Below are positions 54,146 to 63,624 of a stretch of 64,000 nt of DNA, piece after piece. How positions within the stretch are numbered: the stretch's first letter is position 1; each line of letters begins with the position of its first letter. Origin of the DNA: CBDFHF01 sp965247565 (GTDB taxonomy: Bacteria > Pseudomonadota > Gammaproteobacteria > Methylococcales > Methylomonadaceae). Made by a program: the position numbers and the translations under genes. Location of the stretch: assembly GCA_965247565.1 (NCBI GenBank), contig CBDFHF010000002.1, positions 62,001-126,000 of the forward strand, in the 5' to 3' direction. Under the pieces are notes generated by a model. That model had not been told where the DNA came from. It saw only the letters and a program-made list of their open reading frames with translations, and did no database searches.

Positions 54146-54787
54146 GTGGCAACTATCTTAATTGTATCCAGCAATATCAGGTATTCTGAGCAATGTCAGG
54201 CGCTGCTGGCCGCTGAGCATAATACCTATCTGGAAGGCAGTATTGAGGCGGCTAAACAGTTTGTACAGCAGCAATCAGTGATGCTGATGATCATTGACGG
54301 TGAGTTAGTGCACAGTGATATAGAACTACTACAGATAAAAAGTCTCGGTTTAAAAATTTTAATTTTTGGCTGTAACTGGACAGAAGATAGGCAGATAAAA
54401 ATTCTAGTAGCAGGAATAGCCGGATACTGCGACAATAATTCTGTTGGGGCTACGTTATTGAGTGCTGCCAACAGTATTTTACAGGGTGATATTTGGGTGC
54501 AACGGCACTTGGTGCCGAGAGTTATCGAGCGCTTAATTCAGCTCAATAATATCAGTAAACCTACCGATGATTCTGTCATCGCAATACCACAGGCCCGATT
54601 AAAATCGCTGACTCATCGGGAATTAGACGTCGCAAAAATGATCCGGAGAGGCGAAAACAATAAGGTGATAGCCGCCGAACTAAACATCTCAGAACGTACC
54701 GTCAAAGCTCATCTGACTTCTATATTTCAAAAGCTGAAAGTCCATGATCGCTTACGATTGGGCTTATTACTAAAAGAGATAAATTAA
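54146..54787 (+). CDS. LuxR-family regulator with a degenerate receiver
   Basis: A 213-residue regulator. The N-terminal domain keeps D51 (MIIDGE) but the acidic pocket that normally reads DD is SS (S8, S9 in LIVSSN), so Mg-dependent phosphorylation is unlikely. A LuxR/GerE HTH (about 150-205) is intact: LTHRELDVAKMIRRGENNKVIAAELNISERTVKAHL. The start is a GTG at 54146 with no strong ribosome-binding site. It sits between the HlyD and TolC genes of the secretion operon, where a regulator is unusual. It may autoregulate export of the unseen substrate. Confidence 0.85.
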   Translation: MATILIVSSNIRYSEQCQALLAAEHNTYLEGSIEAAKQFVQQQSVMLMIIDGELVHSDIELLQIKSLGLKILIFGCNWTEDRQIKILVAGIAGYCDNNSVGATLLSAANSILQGDIWVQRHLVPRVIERLIQLNNISKPTDDSVIAIPQARLKSLTHRELDVAKMIRRGENNKVIAAELNISERTVKAHLTSIFQKLKVHDRLRLGLLLKEIN

Positions 54788-54814
54788 TACAGTCAAGACA
54801 ACTTGGAGAAACTT

Positions 54815-56140
54815 ATGAAATTGAAACTAGCTATCGCCATCGCCGGCGTTATTTGTGCTCAGAGTAGTTACAGTCAGTCTTTGCATGACGCTGTGCAACA
54901 AACTATTAATGAAAATCCGGAAGTGCAATCGGCTAAAGATGAGCGTTTGGCGGTGGAGGAGCAAATCAGTCAGGCCAAAGCTGGTTATTTTCCAACGGTT
55001 GATATTGCTGCTGGCTATGGATTTGAACAAGCAAATAATCCAAGTACTCGCCAAAGAATTTATACGACGGGTCAAGTGGGTACTACCCAATACAGTCGCG
55101 AAGAAACGTCTGTGCAACTTAGGCAAATGCTTTTTGATGGCTTAGCGACTCCCAATGAGGTTAAACGCAGCGAGGCCAGAACTGATTCTAGAGCTTATAC
55201 TGTATTCGGCCAATCAGAGATCACCGCCTTAAAAGCCGTAGAAGCGTACCTGAATATTCTACGACGCGAAGTGTTATTAAAATTAGCCGAAGATAACCTT
55301 GCTATTCATACCAAAACTAACGACCAAATCGTCTTGCGCAGCCAACAAGGTGTCGGCAAAAGAGCCGATATTGAGCAATCTACTGGTCGATTATCGTTAG
55401 CGGAAGCCAATGTTCGTTCTGAACAAGGCAACCTGAGTGATGCTAAAACTGCATTTTTACGCATCGTCGGGGTTTTGCCAGCTAAACTGGATAGGCCTGC
55501 TCATCCCGGCGCTAAGTTGCCTGCTAATCTCGATGCCGCTATCGAGAAAGCTGTTGCCAATCATCCCATTTTAAAATCCGCCAATTCGGATGTGGATTCG
55601 GCTTTTTCGCAACATGAAACCGCCAAAGCCGCCTATATGCCACGTCTGGATTTTGAGGCAGCCTATTCCCACAATGATGACGTCAACGGTATTCCTGGTA
55701 GGAACGAAGACTTAACTGCCATGTTGAAAATGAAATACAACTTATTTAACGGCGGTAAAGACCTTGCCAGACGTAAAGAAACCGCGCATTTAATCGCGCA
55801 ATCCAAGGACATTAGAGACAATACTTACCGCCAAGTTGTAGAAAGCATGCGCTTATCATGGGTTGCACACAGTACTATAAAAAGCCAGTTAGATTTCTTT
55901 AAAAACCATAAAGAATCCAGCGCTAAAGCACTTGAAGCCTATCAGATGCAATTTAACATTGGTCAACGCACTCTGCTGGATTTACTGGATTCTGCTAATG
56001 AAAAGTTTGTAGCCAACAGCGCCTATGCAAATGCTGAATTTGACGAACTCTATGCTGCACATCGTATTCTGGCTAGCATGGGCGGCTTAAATGAATACTT
56101 GGCTGTGACATTACCTAAAGAAGCCACGCCGCTTAAATAG
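54815..56140 (+). CDS. TolC-family outer-membrane channel (T1SS)
   Basis: A 441-residue outer-membrane factor. Signal peptide MKLKLAIAIAGVICAQSSYS, then two tandem TolC repeats with long alpha-helical hairpins (LHDAVQQTINENPEVQSAKDE; TLLDLLDSANEKFVANSAYANA). It completes the type I secretion system. ATG 54815 has TTGGAGAAA directly upstream; a TTG at 54803 overlaps that site. No outer-membrane lipidation site. Confidence 0.93.
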   Translation: MKLKLAIAIAGVICAQSSYSQSLHDAVQQTINENPEVQSAKDERLAVEEQISQAKAGYFPTVDIAAGYGFEQANNPSTRQRIYTTGQVGTTQYSREETSVQLRQMLFDGLATPNEVKRSEARTDSRAYTVFGQSEITALKAVEAYLNILRREVLLKLAEDNLAIHTKTNDQIVLRSQQGVGKRADIEQSTGRLSLAEANVRSEQGNLSDAKTAFLRIVGVLPAKLDRPAHPGAKLPANLDAAIEKAVANHPILKSANSDVDSAFSQHETAKAAYMPRLDFEAAYSHNDDVNGIPGRNEDLTAMLKMKYNLFNGGKDLARRKETAHLIAQSKDIRDNTYRQVVESMRLSWVAHSTIKSQLDFFKNHKESSAKALEAYQMQFNIGQRTLLDLLDSANEKFVANSAYANAEFDELYAAHRILASMGGLNEYLAVTLPKEATPLK

Positions 56141-56271
56141 TAATACTCAATTATTTTTGCGTTACCAGATATTAGAAAATTGGTTTGCCCGAGTGTGCTC
56201 AAGGATATAGGGTTCGCGCTTGGCCATGTTCACTGTCATTAATTAAGATCAGTCAGTTTGGAAAAAAAACG

Positions 56272-56964
56272 ATGCTAACGCACCATGAAACACACCGCAG
56301 CCATCACATCGGCTGGCTTCGTGCCGCGGTGCTTGGTGCCAATGATGGCATCGTATCAACTGCCAGCTTAATTGTAGGCATTGCCGCTGCCCATGCTGAG
56401 CATCAGGAAATATTGTTGACTGGCATTGCTGGCCTGGTTGCAGGTGCTATGTCCATGGCGGCAGGGGAATATGTCTCGGTTAGTTCTCAGGCCGATACCG
56501 AAAAATCTGATTTAGATCGTGAACGCAAGGAATTGCTGAGCAATGATCAACATGAGCAACAAGAGTTACAGGCTATCTATGAAGCTCGCGGCATAGATGC
56601 ATTGCTTGCAGAGCAGGTTGCTAAACAATTAATGGCGCATGATGCATTAGGTGCACATGCCCGTGATGAGTTGGGTATTTCAGATAGCGGTGCCGCTCGC
56701 CCCATTCAAGCCGCATTAACATCGGCTGCCACATTTGCAGTTGGTGCTGTATTGCCTTTACTAATCGTACTAATTTTTCCTGTTACCCATTTAGTATTCA
56801 TCGTATCTGCGGCATCGTTATTGTTTCTGGCGTTGCTAGGGCTGTTAGCTGCTTACGTCGGTGGCTCAAGCTTGTTTAAAGGCGCTTTCCGCGTTACTTT
56901 CTGGGGCGCTATGGCAATGGGGCTTACTGCGGGTGTTGGTTATTTGTTCGGTGCGACAGTTTAA
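56272..56964 (+). CDS. VIT1/CCC1-family iron/manganese transporter
   Basis: A 230-residue membrane protein of the VIT/CCC1 family. GWLRAAVLGANDGIVSTASLIVGIAAAH and MSMAAGEYVSVSSQADTEKSDL are the hallmark first helices and cytoplasmic loop; about five helices in all. Members move Fe2+ or Mn2+ out of the cytosol. I prefer ATG 56272 to the frame opening at 56185, since the family begins near the HHIGWLRAAVLG block. Not part of the T1SS operon. Confidence 0.85.
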   Translation: MLTHHETHRSHHIGWLRAAVLGANDGIVSTASLIVGIAAAHAEHQEILLTGIAGLVAGAMSMAAGEYVSVSSQADTEKSDLDRERKELLSNDQHEQQELQAIYEARGIDALLAEQVAKQLMAHDALGAHARDELGISDSGAARPIQAALTSAATFAVGAVLPLLIVLIFPVTHLVFIVSAASLLFLALLGLLAAYVGGSSLFKGAFRVTFWGAMAMGLTAGVGYLFGATV

Positions 56965-56969
56965 AAAGC

Positions 56970-57254
56970 ATGGAGTGGAGTGTGTACATGATTATCTGTT
57001 CTGACGGCTCTTTGTACACGGGCATCAGTAATGATGTCAGTCGACGATTTGCAGAGCATCGAGATTTAAAAGGTGCTAAATATTTCCGAAGTCGCCAACC
57101 TCAACAATTGGTTTATCTGGAAACCGGCCACACCCGCAGCACTGCTAGTAAACGGGAAATAGCCATTAAAAAACTGCCTCGCTTACAAAAACAGCAGTTG
57201 ATTGACTCTGATGACAACCAAGTCGGCACTTGCCTTCAGCTACAGCCGAAATAA
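56970..57254 (+). CDS. GIY-YIG domain protein (UPF0213)
   Basis: A 94-residue GIY-YIG nuclease-domain protein. It reads WSVYMIICSDGSLYTGISNDVSRR, where VYMI and YTG are the GIY and YIG motifs, followed by the conserved Arg and HRDLKGAKYFRS and TASKREIAIKKL. UPF0213 (YhbQ-like) proteins have a nuclease fold, with the cell role unclear. It starts 5 nt after the VIT gene. Confidence 0.85.
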   Translation: MEWSVYMIICSDGSLYTGISNDVSRRFAEHRDLKGAKYFRSRQPQQLVYLETGHTRSTASKREIAIKKLPRLQKQQLIDSDDNQVGTCLQLQPK

Positions 57255-57255
57255 A

Positions 57256-58056
57256 TCAATAACCGTTATTGGAGAAATCCAGTTCCATGAGTGTTTCCGA
57301 CAAACGAAATACTTCGGACTCAATCGCGCCATTATCATATAACTGTAAAACACGATATCCTGGCGGAGTCGGTTCGACACAGAACTTTTCACTATTCGGT
57401 TTAAATTGAAAGCAAGTTGATGGTGCCGCTAGTATGCGAATCTTATTAACTGTGGAATCCATTATTTGATGAATATGCCCGTTAACAATGGCTTTAATTT
57501 GCGGATAACTCGCAATACGTGCAAATAACGCCGTACTGTCCTTTATCATCATGGTATCCAGCCAAGCGCTTCCGGTTGGCAAGCAGTGATGATGTGTTGC
57601 AATAAGCGCATGCTGGTTAGGATGGCTCGTTAGGCCAGCTTCAAGAAAATCCAGTTCCTGCCTACCTAGCTCGCCATCGGGTGAGTTTTCAATTTGGCTA
57701 TTCAGGCAGATGAGTTGCCAATCTTTAAATACAATTTGTTTGCTGCAATTAATCTTATCGGTATTAAAAACTTGTTGCATCAATGCATAATCATCATGGT
57801 TTCCAGGTAAGCAAACACAGGGCACATCATAAGCGTCCAAGCCATTTAAAATGCGCTGATAACTGGTTCGGAGAGGGTGCTGCGTTAAATCTCCAGTAAC
57901 CAAGATGAGATCAAATTGAAATCCTGAACAGAATGCATGTTCTAGAACTCGGTGGAAGTAATATTCCGTATCAATGCCTAACATTGTTTGTTTCGGATTG
58001 GGGAGAATATGCAGATCCGATATCTGTAGTATTGATAGTTTGTGTGGCGATTCCAT
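57256..58056 (-). CDS. cpdA: 3',5'-cyclic-AMP phosphodiesterase (class III)
   Basis: A 266-residue calcineurin-like phosphoesterase of the CpdA/Icc type, which hydrolyses cAMP. The two-metal motifs are complete: QISDLHI, VTGDLTQH, LPGNHDD, ATHHHCLP and VNGHIHQ. ATG 58056 (MESPHKLSILQISDLH) is preferred over the frame opening at 58083, which lies inside argA. It starts 5 nt after the argA stop on the same strand, so the two are co-transcribed. Confidence 0.88.
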   Translation of the reverse strand: MESPHKLSILQISDLHILPNPKQTMLGIDTEYYFHRVLEHAFCSGFQFDLILVTGDLTQHPLRTSYQRILNGLDAYDVPCVCLPGNHDDYALMQQVFNTDKINCSKQIVFKDWQLICLNSQIENSPDGELGRQELDFLEAGLTSHPNQHALIATHHHCLPTGSAWLDTMMIKDSTALFARIASYPQIKAIVNGHIHQIMDSTVNKIRILAAPSTCFQFKPNSEKFCVEPTPPGYRVLQLYDNGAIESEVFRLSETLMELDFSNNGY

Positions 58057-58061
58057 GAAGG

Positions 58062-59381
58062 CTATGGATCCAGTTCTTTGCAAAGAATTTTAGAGTTCCG
58101 TTGTGGATTGTACAGCGCCTTTATAGGCTGAGGAAGGCTGTTAATATCGGAAGATAAAAAACCACGCTCAATAAACCAGTGCATGGTTTGGGTAGATAGC
58201 ACGAATAGCCTTGTAATCTGCAATTGTCTTGCTTTTTGGTAGGCATATTCCAGCATCCGATTGCCTCGAGCGGCACGTTGATAATCAGGATGCACCGCTA
58301 AGCAGGCAATAGCACCAAATTGTTCTGATGGATTAGTGTGCAATGCCGTACAACCGATAATCAAACCATCTCGCTCGATAACAATATAATCGGCAATTTC
58401 CATTTCTATTTTTTCGCGTGACCTCTTGGCCAATATGCCTTGTTGTTCCAGAGGCTTAATTAGTTCCAGAATGCCACCAATATCATCTAATCTAGCTTGA
58501 CGTAGTTCTTCAAAAGATGTCGAGCTAATCAGCGTACCAATCCCATCCCGCGTAAATAATTCCAATAGCAAAGCACCATCCACGTAGCGATTAATTAAAT
58601 GGGCGCGCATTACACCTTGTTGACAGCTATGTATGGCGGAGGTTAGCGAACGCGCAATGGCTTCGGGAAATTCAGGTTTTTGTTGTAACAACTGCTTAGC
58701 TTGATCGGTAGTAAGTTGCTGGATGGCGCTTTGATCCGTAGGCAAAACACAATTTTGTTCCGTCAGGAAAATTAATTTTTCCGCTTTTAAGGCGATGGCA
58801 ACCTCTGTAGCAACTTCTTCTGCGGAAAGATTAAATACTTCTCCACTGGGCGAATAACCGATCGGTGAAATCAATACCACATTATTCTGATCGAGTTGCT
58901 GATGTATGGCCTGGCTATCGATGCGTCTGACTTTTCCTGTGTAGCAATAATCAACGCCATCTAAAACACCTAAGGGTTTAGCGGTAACAAAATTGCCGGA
59001 AGCTACCCGTATTTGTGCGCCAGCCATAGGCGAATTAGCCAAGCCCATGGACAACAACGCTTCAATTTCCACGCGCACTAACCCAGCTGCTTGTTTTACA
59101 TATTGCAGGGTTGTAGCGTCGGTAATGCGCAAATGTTGATGGAATTTAGGAGTGTCACCTTGCTGTAATAAGCGCTCATCAATTTGTTGGCGAATGCCAT
59201 AGACCAAGACTAGCCTGACACCTAAGCTTTTTAATAAAGAAAAATCGTGGATTAGGTTTCCAAAATCTGGTTCAGCAACCGCTGCACCACTAAAAAAAAT
59301 AACCAGCGTGCGATTACGATGCGCATGAATGTAAGGTGAGGAATTTCTAAACCAATTTACAAAGGTGGATTGCTGGGACAT
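58062..59381 (-). CDS. argA: N-acetylglutamate synthase (ArgA)
   Basis: A 439-residue classical ArgA, the first enzyme of arginine synthesis. An amino-acid-kinase-like domain (FVNWFRNSSPYIHAHRNRTLVIFFSGAAV) is followed by a GNAT acetyltransferase domain (about 290-439) with LAVHPDYQRAARGNRMLEYA binding acetyl-CoA. Length and order match the E. coli enzyme. Feedback by arginine is typical through the kinase-like domain. Confidence 0.93.
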   Translation of the reverse strand: MSQQSTFVNWFRNSSPYIHAHRNRTLVIFFSGAAVAEPDFGNLIHDFSLLKSLGVRLVLVYGIRQQIDERLLQQGDTPKFHQHLRITDATTLQYVKQAAGLVRVEIEALLSMGLANSPMAGAQIRVASGNFVTAKPLGVLDGVDYCYTGKVRRIDSQAIHQQLDQNNVVLISPIGYSPSGEVFNLSAEEVATEVAIALKAEKLIFLTEQNCVLPTDQSAIQQLTTDQAKQLLQQKPEFPEAIARSLTSAIHSCQQGVMRAHLINRYVDGALLLELFTRDGIGTLISSTSFEELRQARLDDIGGILELIKPLEQQGILAKRSREKIEMEIADYIVIERDGLIIGCTALHTNPSEQFGAIACLAVHPDYQRAARGNRMLEYAYQKARQLQITRLFVLSTQTMHWFIERGFLSSDINSLPQPIKALYNPQRNSKILCKELDP

Positions 59382-59540
59382 GAGGTTTTTATTTTAATAG
59401 TTTCAATTAAACTAGGTTTTCTGTTTATGCCATAACAGGGTGTCTGTTTTGAGTCATTGGGGATTTAATGACGTCTCATATCAGGGCTTTCTTTTGGATT
59501 TCTTTGTCATTGTACGCATTACACTACGAATCTCTGCTAA

Positions 59541-60032
59541 CTAAACCCAGTGCCCAGTCCGCTTTTTTAAACTTGCTTGTTTATTAGATGCTAATACGTG
59601 TCCATTAGCTGCTGCCATAGATAGCCAATTTAAAGATAATTGCTCGTCTTTCTTAACGCCCATGTTGCCCTTCTGATAAAAAATAGATAAATAGTGCATC
59701 GCATCAGCATGACATTTTTTGGATGCGCTTTGAAACCAGTAAAAGGCAATGTGAAATTGTTTAGCCTCAAGGTAGATTAAGCCCAGCTCATTTTGTGATT
59801 CTGCATCACCATTAGCTGCGCCAGCGATTAAATGTGCATCTTCAAATAATAGAGGAGTAAAGGGTAGGATGGATTTGATTGCGATGACTTTCTTATCTCT
59901 CTTGTCGATAATGCGAAAAGGGATTTTTCCCTCATCACACCATCTCTGCATGGTTTTAATGGATTTTCCGGTAAGCAATGCAGCGGCACTCAAACTAATC
60001 TCTGTGTTAATACTGTCAGCAATCGTTGGCAT
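59541..60032 (-). CDS. HTH plus Sel1-like repeat protein, function unknown
   Basis: A 163-residue protein joining two parts. Residues 12-52 look like a MerR/excisionase-type winged HTH (LSAAALLTGKSIKTMQRWCDEGKIPFRIIDKRDKKVIAI). From about 68 come Sel1-like (SLR/TPR) repeats: AHLIAGAANGDAESQNELGLIYLEA, FYWFQSASKKCHADAMHYLSIFYQ and LSLNWLSMAAANGHVLA. The combination suggests a DNA-bound scaffold, but the role is unknown. It is a lone gene on the minus strand. Confidence 0.65.
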   Translation of the reverse strand: MPTIADSINTEISLSAAALLTGKSIKTMQRWCDEGKIPFRIIDKRDKKVIAIKSILPFTPLLFEDAHLIAGAANGDAESQNELGLIYLEAKQFHIAFYWFQSASKKCHADAMHYLSIFYQKGNMGVKKDEQLSLNWLSMAAANGHVLASNKQASLKKRTGHWV

Positions 60033-60483
60033 AGTTATATTGTTAGTTTATCTGAGCTAGGGAAGCCTACTCTTCACCGTGTGGTTTTAAAATGTGGCCG
60101 AAAAGCCTCACCTTTTCATGATAGTCTAAAAAACATGAAATGATAACAGCGAGCCTATTTTGAATGTTCAGGATGCAACTTATCTAAGAACTATCCTTAC
60201 CGTCAAACGATCAAGTTTGCATTGTTGGTTAAGAAGTAAATCATGCCTCGACTATTTGACATTGCAGGTTTTTTTATGTCGCGGCGACGATCTCATCTCC
60301 TTATGTCACAGCTGATGATTATCGGATCCCGAAAACTGAATCTTGCTCAATTTTTGAGAATCCGAGCATGCCCACAAATCATCGAGTGCTGCGACGGTTG
60401 GTGGCTGTTTATGCTTGATTATCTGACTGTCAGATTAGGGTTTAATTCCTAAAGGCAAAAAGTAGTGACTGTTCGTTAAAATA
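60033..60483. other. Intergenic region without a convincing gene
   Basis: About 450 bp between the HTH-Sel1 gene and the secA terminator. A 69-codon plus-strand frame at 60243-60452 has no ribosome-binding site and no recognisable domain. I see nothing else. Confidence 0.5.
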
Positions 60484-60520
60484 AAAAGGCCGAATAGATA
60501 AAAACTACCGGCCTCTTTTT
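60484..60520 (-). terminator. Terminator after secA
   Basis: GGCCG (60488-60492) pairs with CGGCC (60509-60513); on the minus strand, reading from secA, the hairpin is followed by TTTTT. The opposite end is T-rich as well, so it may act in both directions. Confidence 0.75.
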
Positions 60521-60541
60521 GTAGTGATTGCAGTGGATCGA

Positions 60542-63259
60542 CTAGCTAAGTTTGCCGTGACATTGCTTGTACTTTTTACCGGAGCCGCAAGGGCAGGGGT
60601 CGTTGCGACCTACCTTAGTTGCGTCGCGTACAAATGGTTGTGTGGCAACAGCATCTTGTTCCTGATCCTGCGGATTTTCCTCATAACTATCCAATGCGCT
60701 TGCTTGAGCGTGCTCAAAGTGCATTTCTCTGGGGGCTTGCATTTGTGCGTCGATCGCTTGGACATCAGCTTCCTGACGTACTTGTACTTTAGACAAGATA
60801 CTGATCACCTCATATTTTATGTGGTCAAGCAAACTGGTGAACATTTCAAAGGCTTCGCGTTTATACTCCTGTTTGGGATCTTTTTGTGCGTAACCCCTAA
60901 AATGAATGCCTTGGCGAAGATAATCCATTGCTGCCAAATGTTCCTTCCAGCTAGAATCTAATACTTGCATCATCACTGATTTTTCCACATGCCGAAGAAC
61001 TTCGGTGCTAATTTGCTCGGCTTTATTTTGATGGGTTTGTTCAAGGATTTCAAAAATGCGGTTACGCAAATCGTGTTCCTGCATTTTGTGGTCTTCTTCA
61101 AACATTTGCTGAACCGGAATAGCAATATTAAATTCCTCATGCAAGTGTTCTTCTAATCCGTGTAAATTCCATTGTTCTGCCATTGTTTTAGGCAGAATAT
61201 ATTGGGAGATGATGTTGTTAACTACATCTTTTCGAATAGCGGTAATAATGTCCGAGACTTCATCGGCCGCCATTAGCTCGTTACGCTGAGCATAAACCAC
61301 TTTTCGTTGATCGTTGGCGACATCATCGTAAGCTAAAATTTCTTTACGAATGTCAAAGTTGCGCGATTCTACTTTGCGTTGCGCATTTTCAATGGAGCGG
61401 GTTACCCAGGGATGTTCTATGGCTTCGCCGTCACCCATACCTAATTTTTTCATCAGGCCGGAAACTCTGTCGGAAGCAAATATACGCATTAAGTCATCTT
61501 GTAACGACAAATAAAAACGAGTCGAGCCAGGATCGCCTTGGCGACCAGATCGGCCTCTTAACTGATTGTCAATACGCCTGGACTCATGGCGTTCGGAGCC
61601 AATGACATGTAAGCCACCGCTAGCGAGGACTTGCTCGTGTCGTGCTTGCCACATTTCGCGAACGTTAGATTTTTCTATGGCGGTAGCGTTTTCACCTAAG
61701 GCAGTCAGTTCGGCTTCTAAATTGCCGCCCAGTACGATGTCTGTTCCTCGACCTGCCATATTAGTAGCGATGGTTACTGCGCCGGGTTTACCCGCTTGCT
61801 CAATAATATGAGCTTCGCGCTCATGCTGCTTGGCATTCAGGACTTCGTGTTTAACACCCTGTTTTTTTAATAAGGCAGACAGTCGTTCGGAGTTCTCAAT
61901 AGATGTGGTGCCGACTAGCACTGGCTGGCCGCGCTCGACACAAGCCTTAATATCAGTAGCAACGGCGTTATATTTTTCGTCTGTAGTTAGGTAAACAAGG
62001 TCGCCTAAGTCTTTCCGGATCATGGGCCTATGGGTGGGAATTACAACCACTTCGAGGCCATAGATTTTGTTTAACTCAAAGGCTTCGGTATCGGCAGTGC
62101 CGGTCATGCCTGACAATTTATCGTATAAACGAAAGTAATTCTGAAAGGTTATCGAAGCCAATGTTTGGTTTTCATTTTGAATGGGCACTTGTTCCTTGGC
62201 TTCAATAGCTTGGTGTAAGCCCTCGGACCAGCGACGTCCTGGCATGACTCTGCCGGTAAACTCATCAACAATAACTATTTGATTGTCGGAAACGATGTAG
62301 TCGACATCTTTTTTGAATAACACATGCCCACGTAATGATGCGTTTAGGTAGTGCATCAGGCGAATGTTGGATGCATCGTATAAACTGGTGCCTTCCATCA
62401 TTAGGCCGTGCTGAACCATTAAGCGCTCAACATGCTCATGACCTTGCTCAGTTAAATATAGCTGGCGTACTTTTTCGTCTACAGTGTAATCGCCGGGCAG
62501 TTCTTCAGATTCCTGTTTGGTTAGAAAAGGGATAATGGCGTTGGCTTTTATGTAGATTTCGGTGCTTTCTTCCGTTGGGCCGGAAATGATTAATGGAGTT
62601 CTGGCTTCGTCAATGAGGATCGAGTCGACTTCATCAACGATAGCGAAGCTTAAATCGCGCTGAACTTTTTGATCCATGGTGAAAGCCATGTTGTCGCGCA
62701 GATAGTCGAAACCGAATTCATTGTTAGTGCCATAGGTAATATCGGCCGCGTAAGCTGTGCGCCGCTCTTCGCTATCGAGTTGACTGATGATAACTCCGGT
62801 ACTCATGCCTAAAAAACCGTAAAGCCTGCCCATCCATTCTGAGTCACGCTTGGCGAGGTAATCATTGACTGTAACTACATGCACACCACGGCTTGGTAGG
62901 GCATTCAAGTAGGCAGCTAAGGTAGCCATTAGGGTTTTACCTTCACCAGTTTTCATTTCGGCAATTTTGCCGTCATGAAGAATCATGCCGCCGATTAGTT
63001 GCACATCAAAATGGCGCATGCCAAACACCCGAGTGGAGGCCTCTCTAACGGTAGCAAAGGCTTCAGGAATCAAGTTGTCCAGTTTTTCACCTTTAGCCAG
63101 ACGGTCGCGAAATTCTTGTGTTTTTGCTTTTAAAGCATCGTCAGAAAGTTTTTCGTATTCAGAAGCTAACGCATTGACTTTTTTGACCAATGCCCTTTTC
63201 CTTTTTACCAGCCTATCGTTACGGCTTCCTACAACTAATTTAACCAGCTTATTCAGCAT
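60542..63259 (-). CDS. secA: Preprotein translocase ATPase SecA
   Basis: A 905-residue SecA, the motor of Sec protein export. Walker A is MKTGEGKTLMATL, Walker B is VDEVDSILIDEARTPLII, and AGRGTDIVLGG and QLRGRSGRQGDPG are helicase motifs V and VI. The C-terminal SecB/zinc tail has C889, C891, C900 and H901 in DPCPCGSGKKYKQCHG. The start is ATG 63259. A full-length, standard copy. Confidence 0.96.
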   Translation of the reverse strand: MLNKLVKLVVGSRNDRLVKRKRALVKKVNALASEYEKLSDDALKAKTQEFRDRLAKGEKLDNLIPEAFATVREASTRVFGMRHFDVQLIGGMILHDGKIAEMKTGEGKTLMATLAAYLNALPSRGVHVVTVNDYLAKRDSEWMGRLYGFLGMSTGVIISQLDSEERRTAYAADITYGTNNEFGFDYLRDNMAFTMDQKVQRDLSFAIVDEVDSILIDEARTPLIISGPTEESTEIYIKANAIIPFLTKQESEELPGDYTVDEKVRQLYLTEQGHEHVERLMVQHGLMMEGTSLYDASNIRLMHYLNASLRGHVLFKKDVDYIVSDNQIVIVDEFTGRVMPGRRWSEGLHQAIEAKEQVPIQNENQTLASITFQNYFRLYDKLSGMTGTADTEAFELNKIYGLEVVVIPTHRPMIRKDLGDLVYLTTDEKYNAVATDIKACVERGQPVLVGTTSIENSERLSALLKKQGVKHEVLNAKQHEREAHIIEQAGKPGAVTIATNMAGRGTDIVLGGNLEAELTALGENATAIEKSNVREMWQARHEQVLASGGLHVIGSERHESRRIDNQLRGRSGRQGDPGSTRFYLSLQDDLMRIFASDRVSGLMKKLGMGDGEAIEHPWVTRSIENAQRKVESRNFDIRKEILAYDDVANDQRKVVYAQRNELMAADEVSDIITAIRKDVVNNIISQYILPKTMAEQWNLHGLEEHLHEEFNIAIPVQQMFEEDHKMQEHDLRNRIFEILEQTHQNKAEQISTEVLRHVEKSVMMQVLDSSWKEHLAAMDYLRQGIHFRGYAQKDPKQEYKREAFEMFTSLLDHIKYEVISILSKVQVRQEADVQAIDAQMQAPREMHFEHAQASALDSYEENPQDQEQDAVATQPFVRDATKVGRNDPCPCGSGKKYKQCHGKLS

Positions 63260-63624
63260 GTTTTTTTCCGGTGTGAATTAAGTAAATGATTGAATCAAAA
63301 CGCGCGATTATATACCCTCCACGGCATTAGTTACAGTTAAAAACATCCTTTCCTGTTCCTTAACTAGAGGTCAATGTTTGAGTTGAATTTAAAAGTCAAT
63401 ATTCAAGATTTTTTTCAGGGTTTTCTTTTACGTCTTTTGTGCATGGGTTGACTAAAAAGCATTGTTACGCGACAGGTGTGCGGCAATAATTCACGGTTGA
63501 CTGTTAGTTCGCGCCTTGATGGTTATGATTACACTCTGAAGTAATCAATCTTAGTTTCCGTCTCCATATTCAGCTAAAATAGACTATTTACAGAAAAATA
63601 TTAACGCATTGAGCAGGGGACAAT
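63260..63624. promoter_or_regulatory. Divergent gap between secA and glgP
   Basis: A 365-bp gap that should hold both promoters. I see AT-rich stretches but no clear repeat or riboswitch. AGGGGA at 63615-63620 is the glgP ribosome-binding site. Confidence 0.45.

Noticed and set aside
60243..60452. Possible small gene of 69 codons
   Set aside because: No ribosome-binding site, no domain, and low-complexity hydrophobic composition; probably chance.
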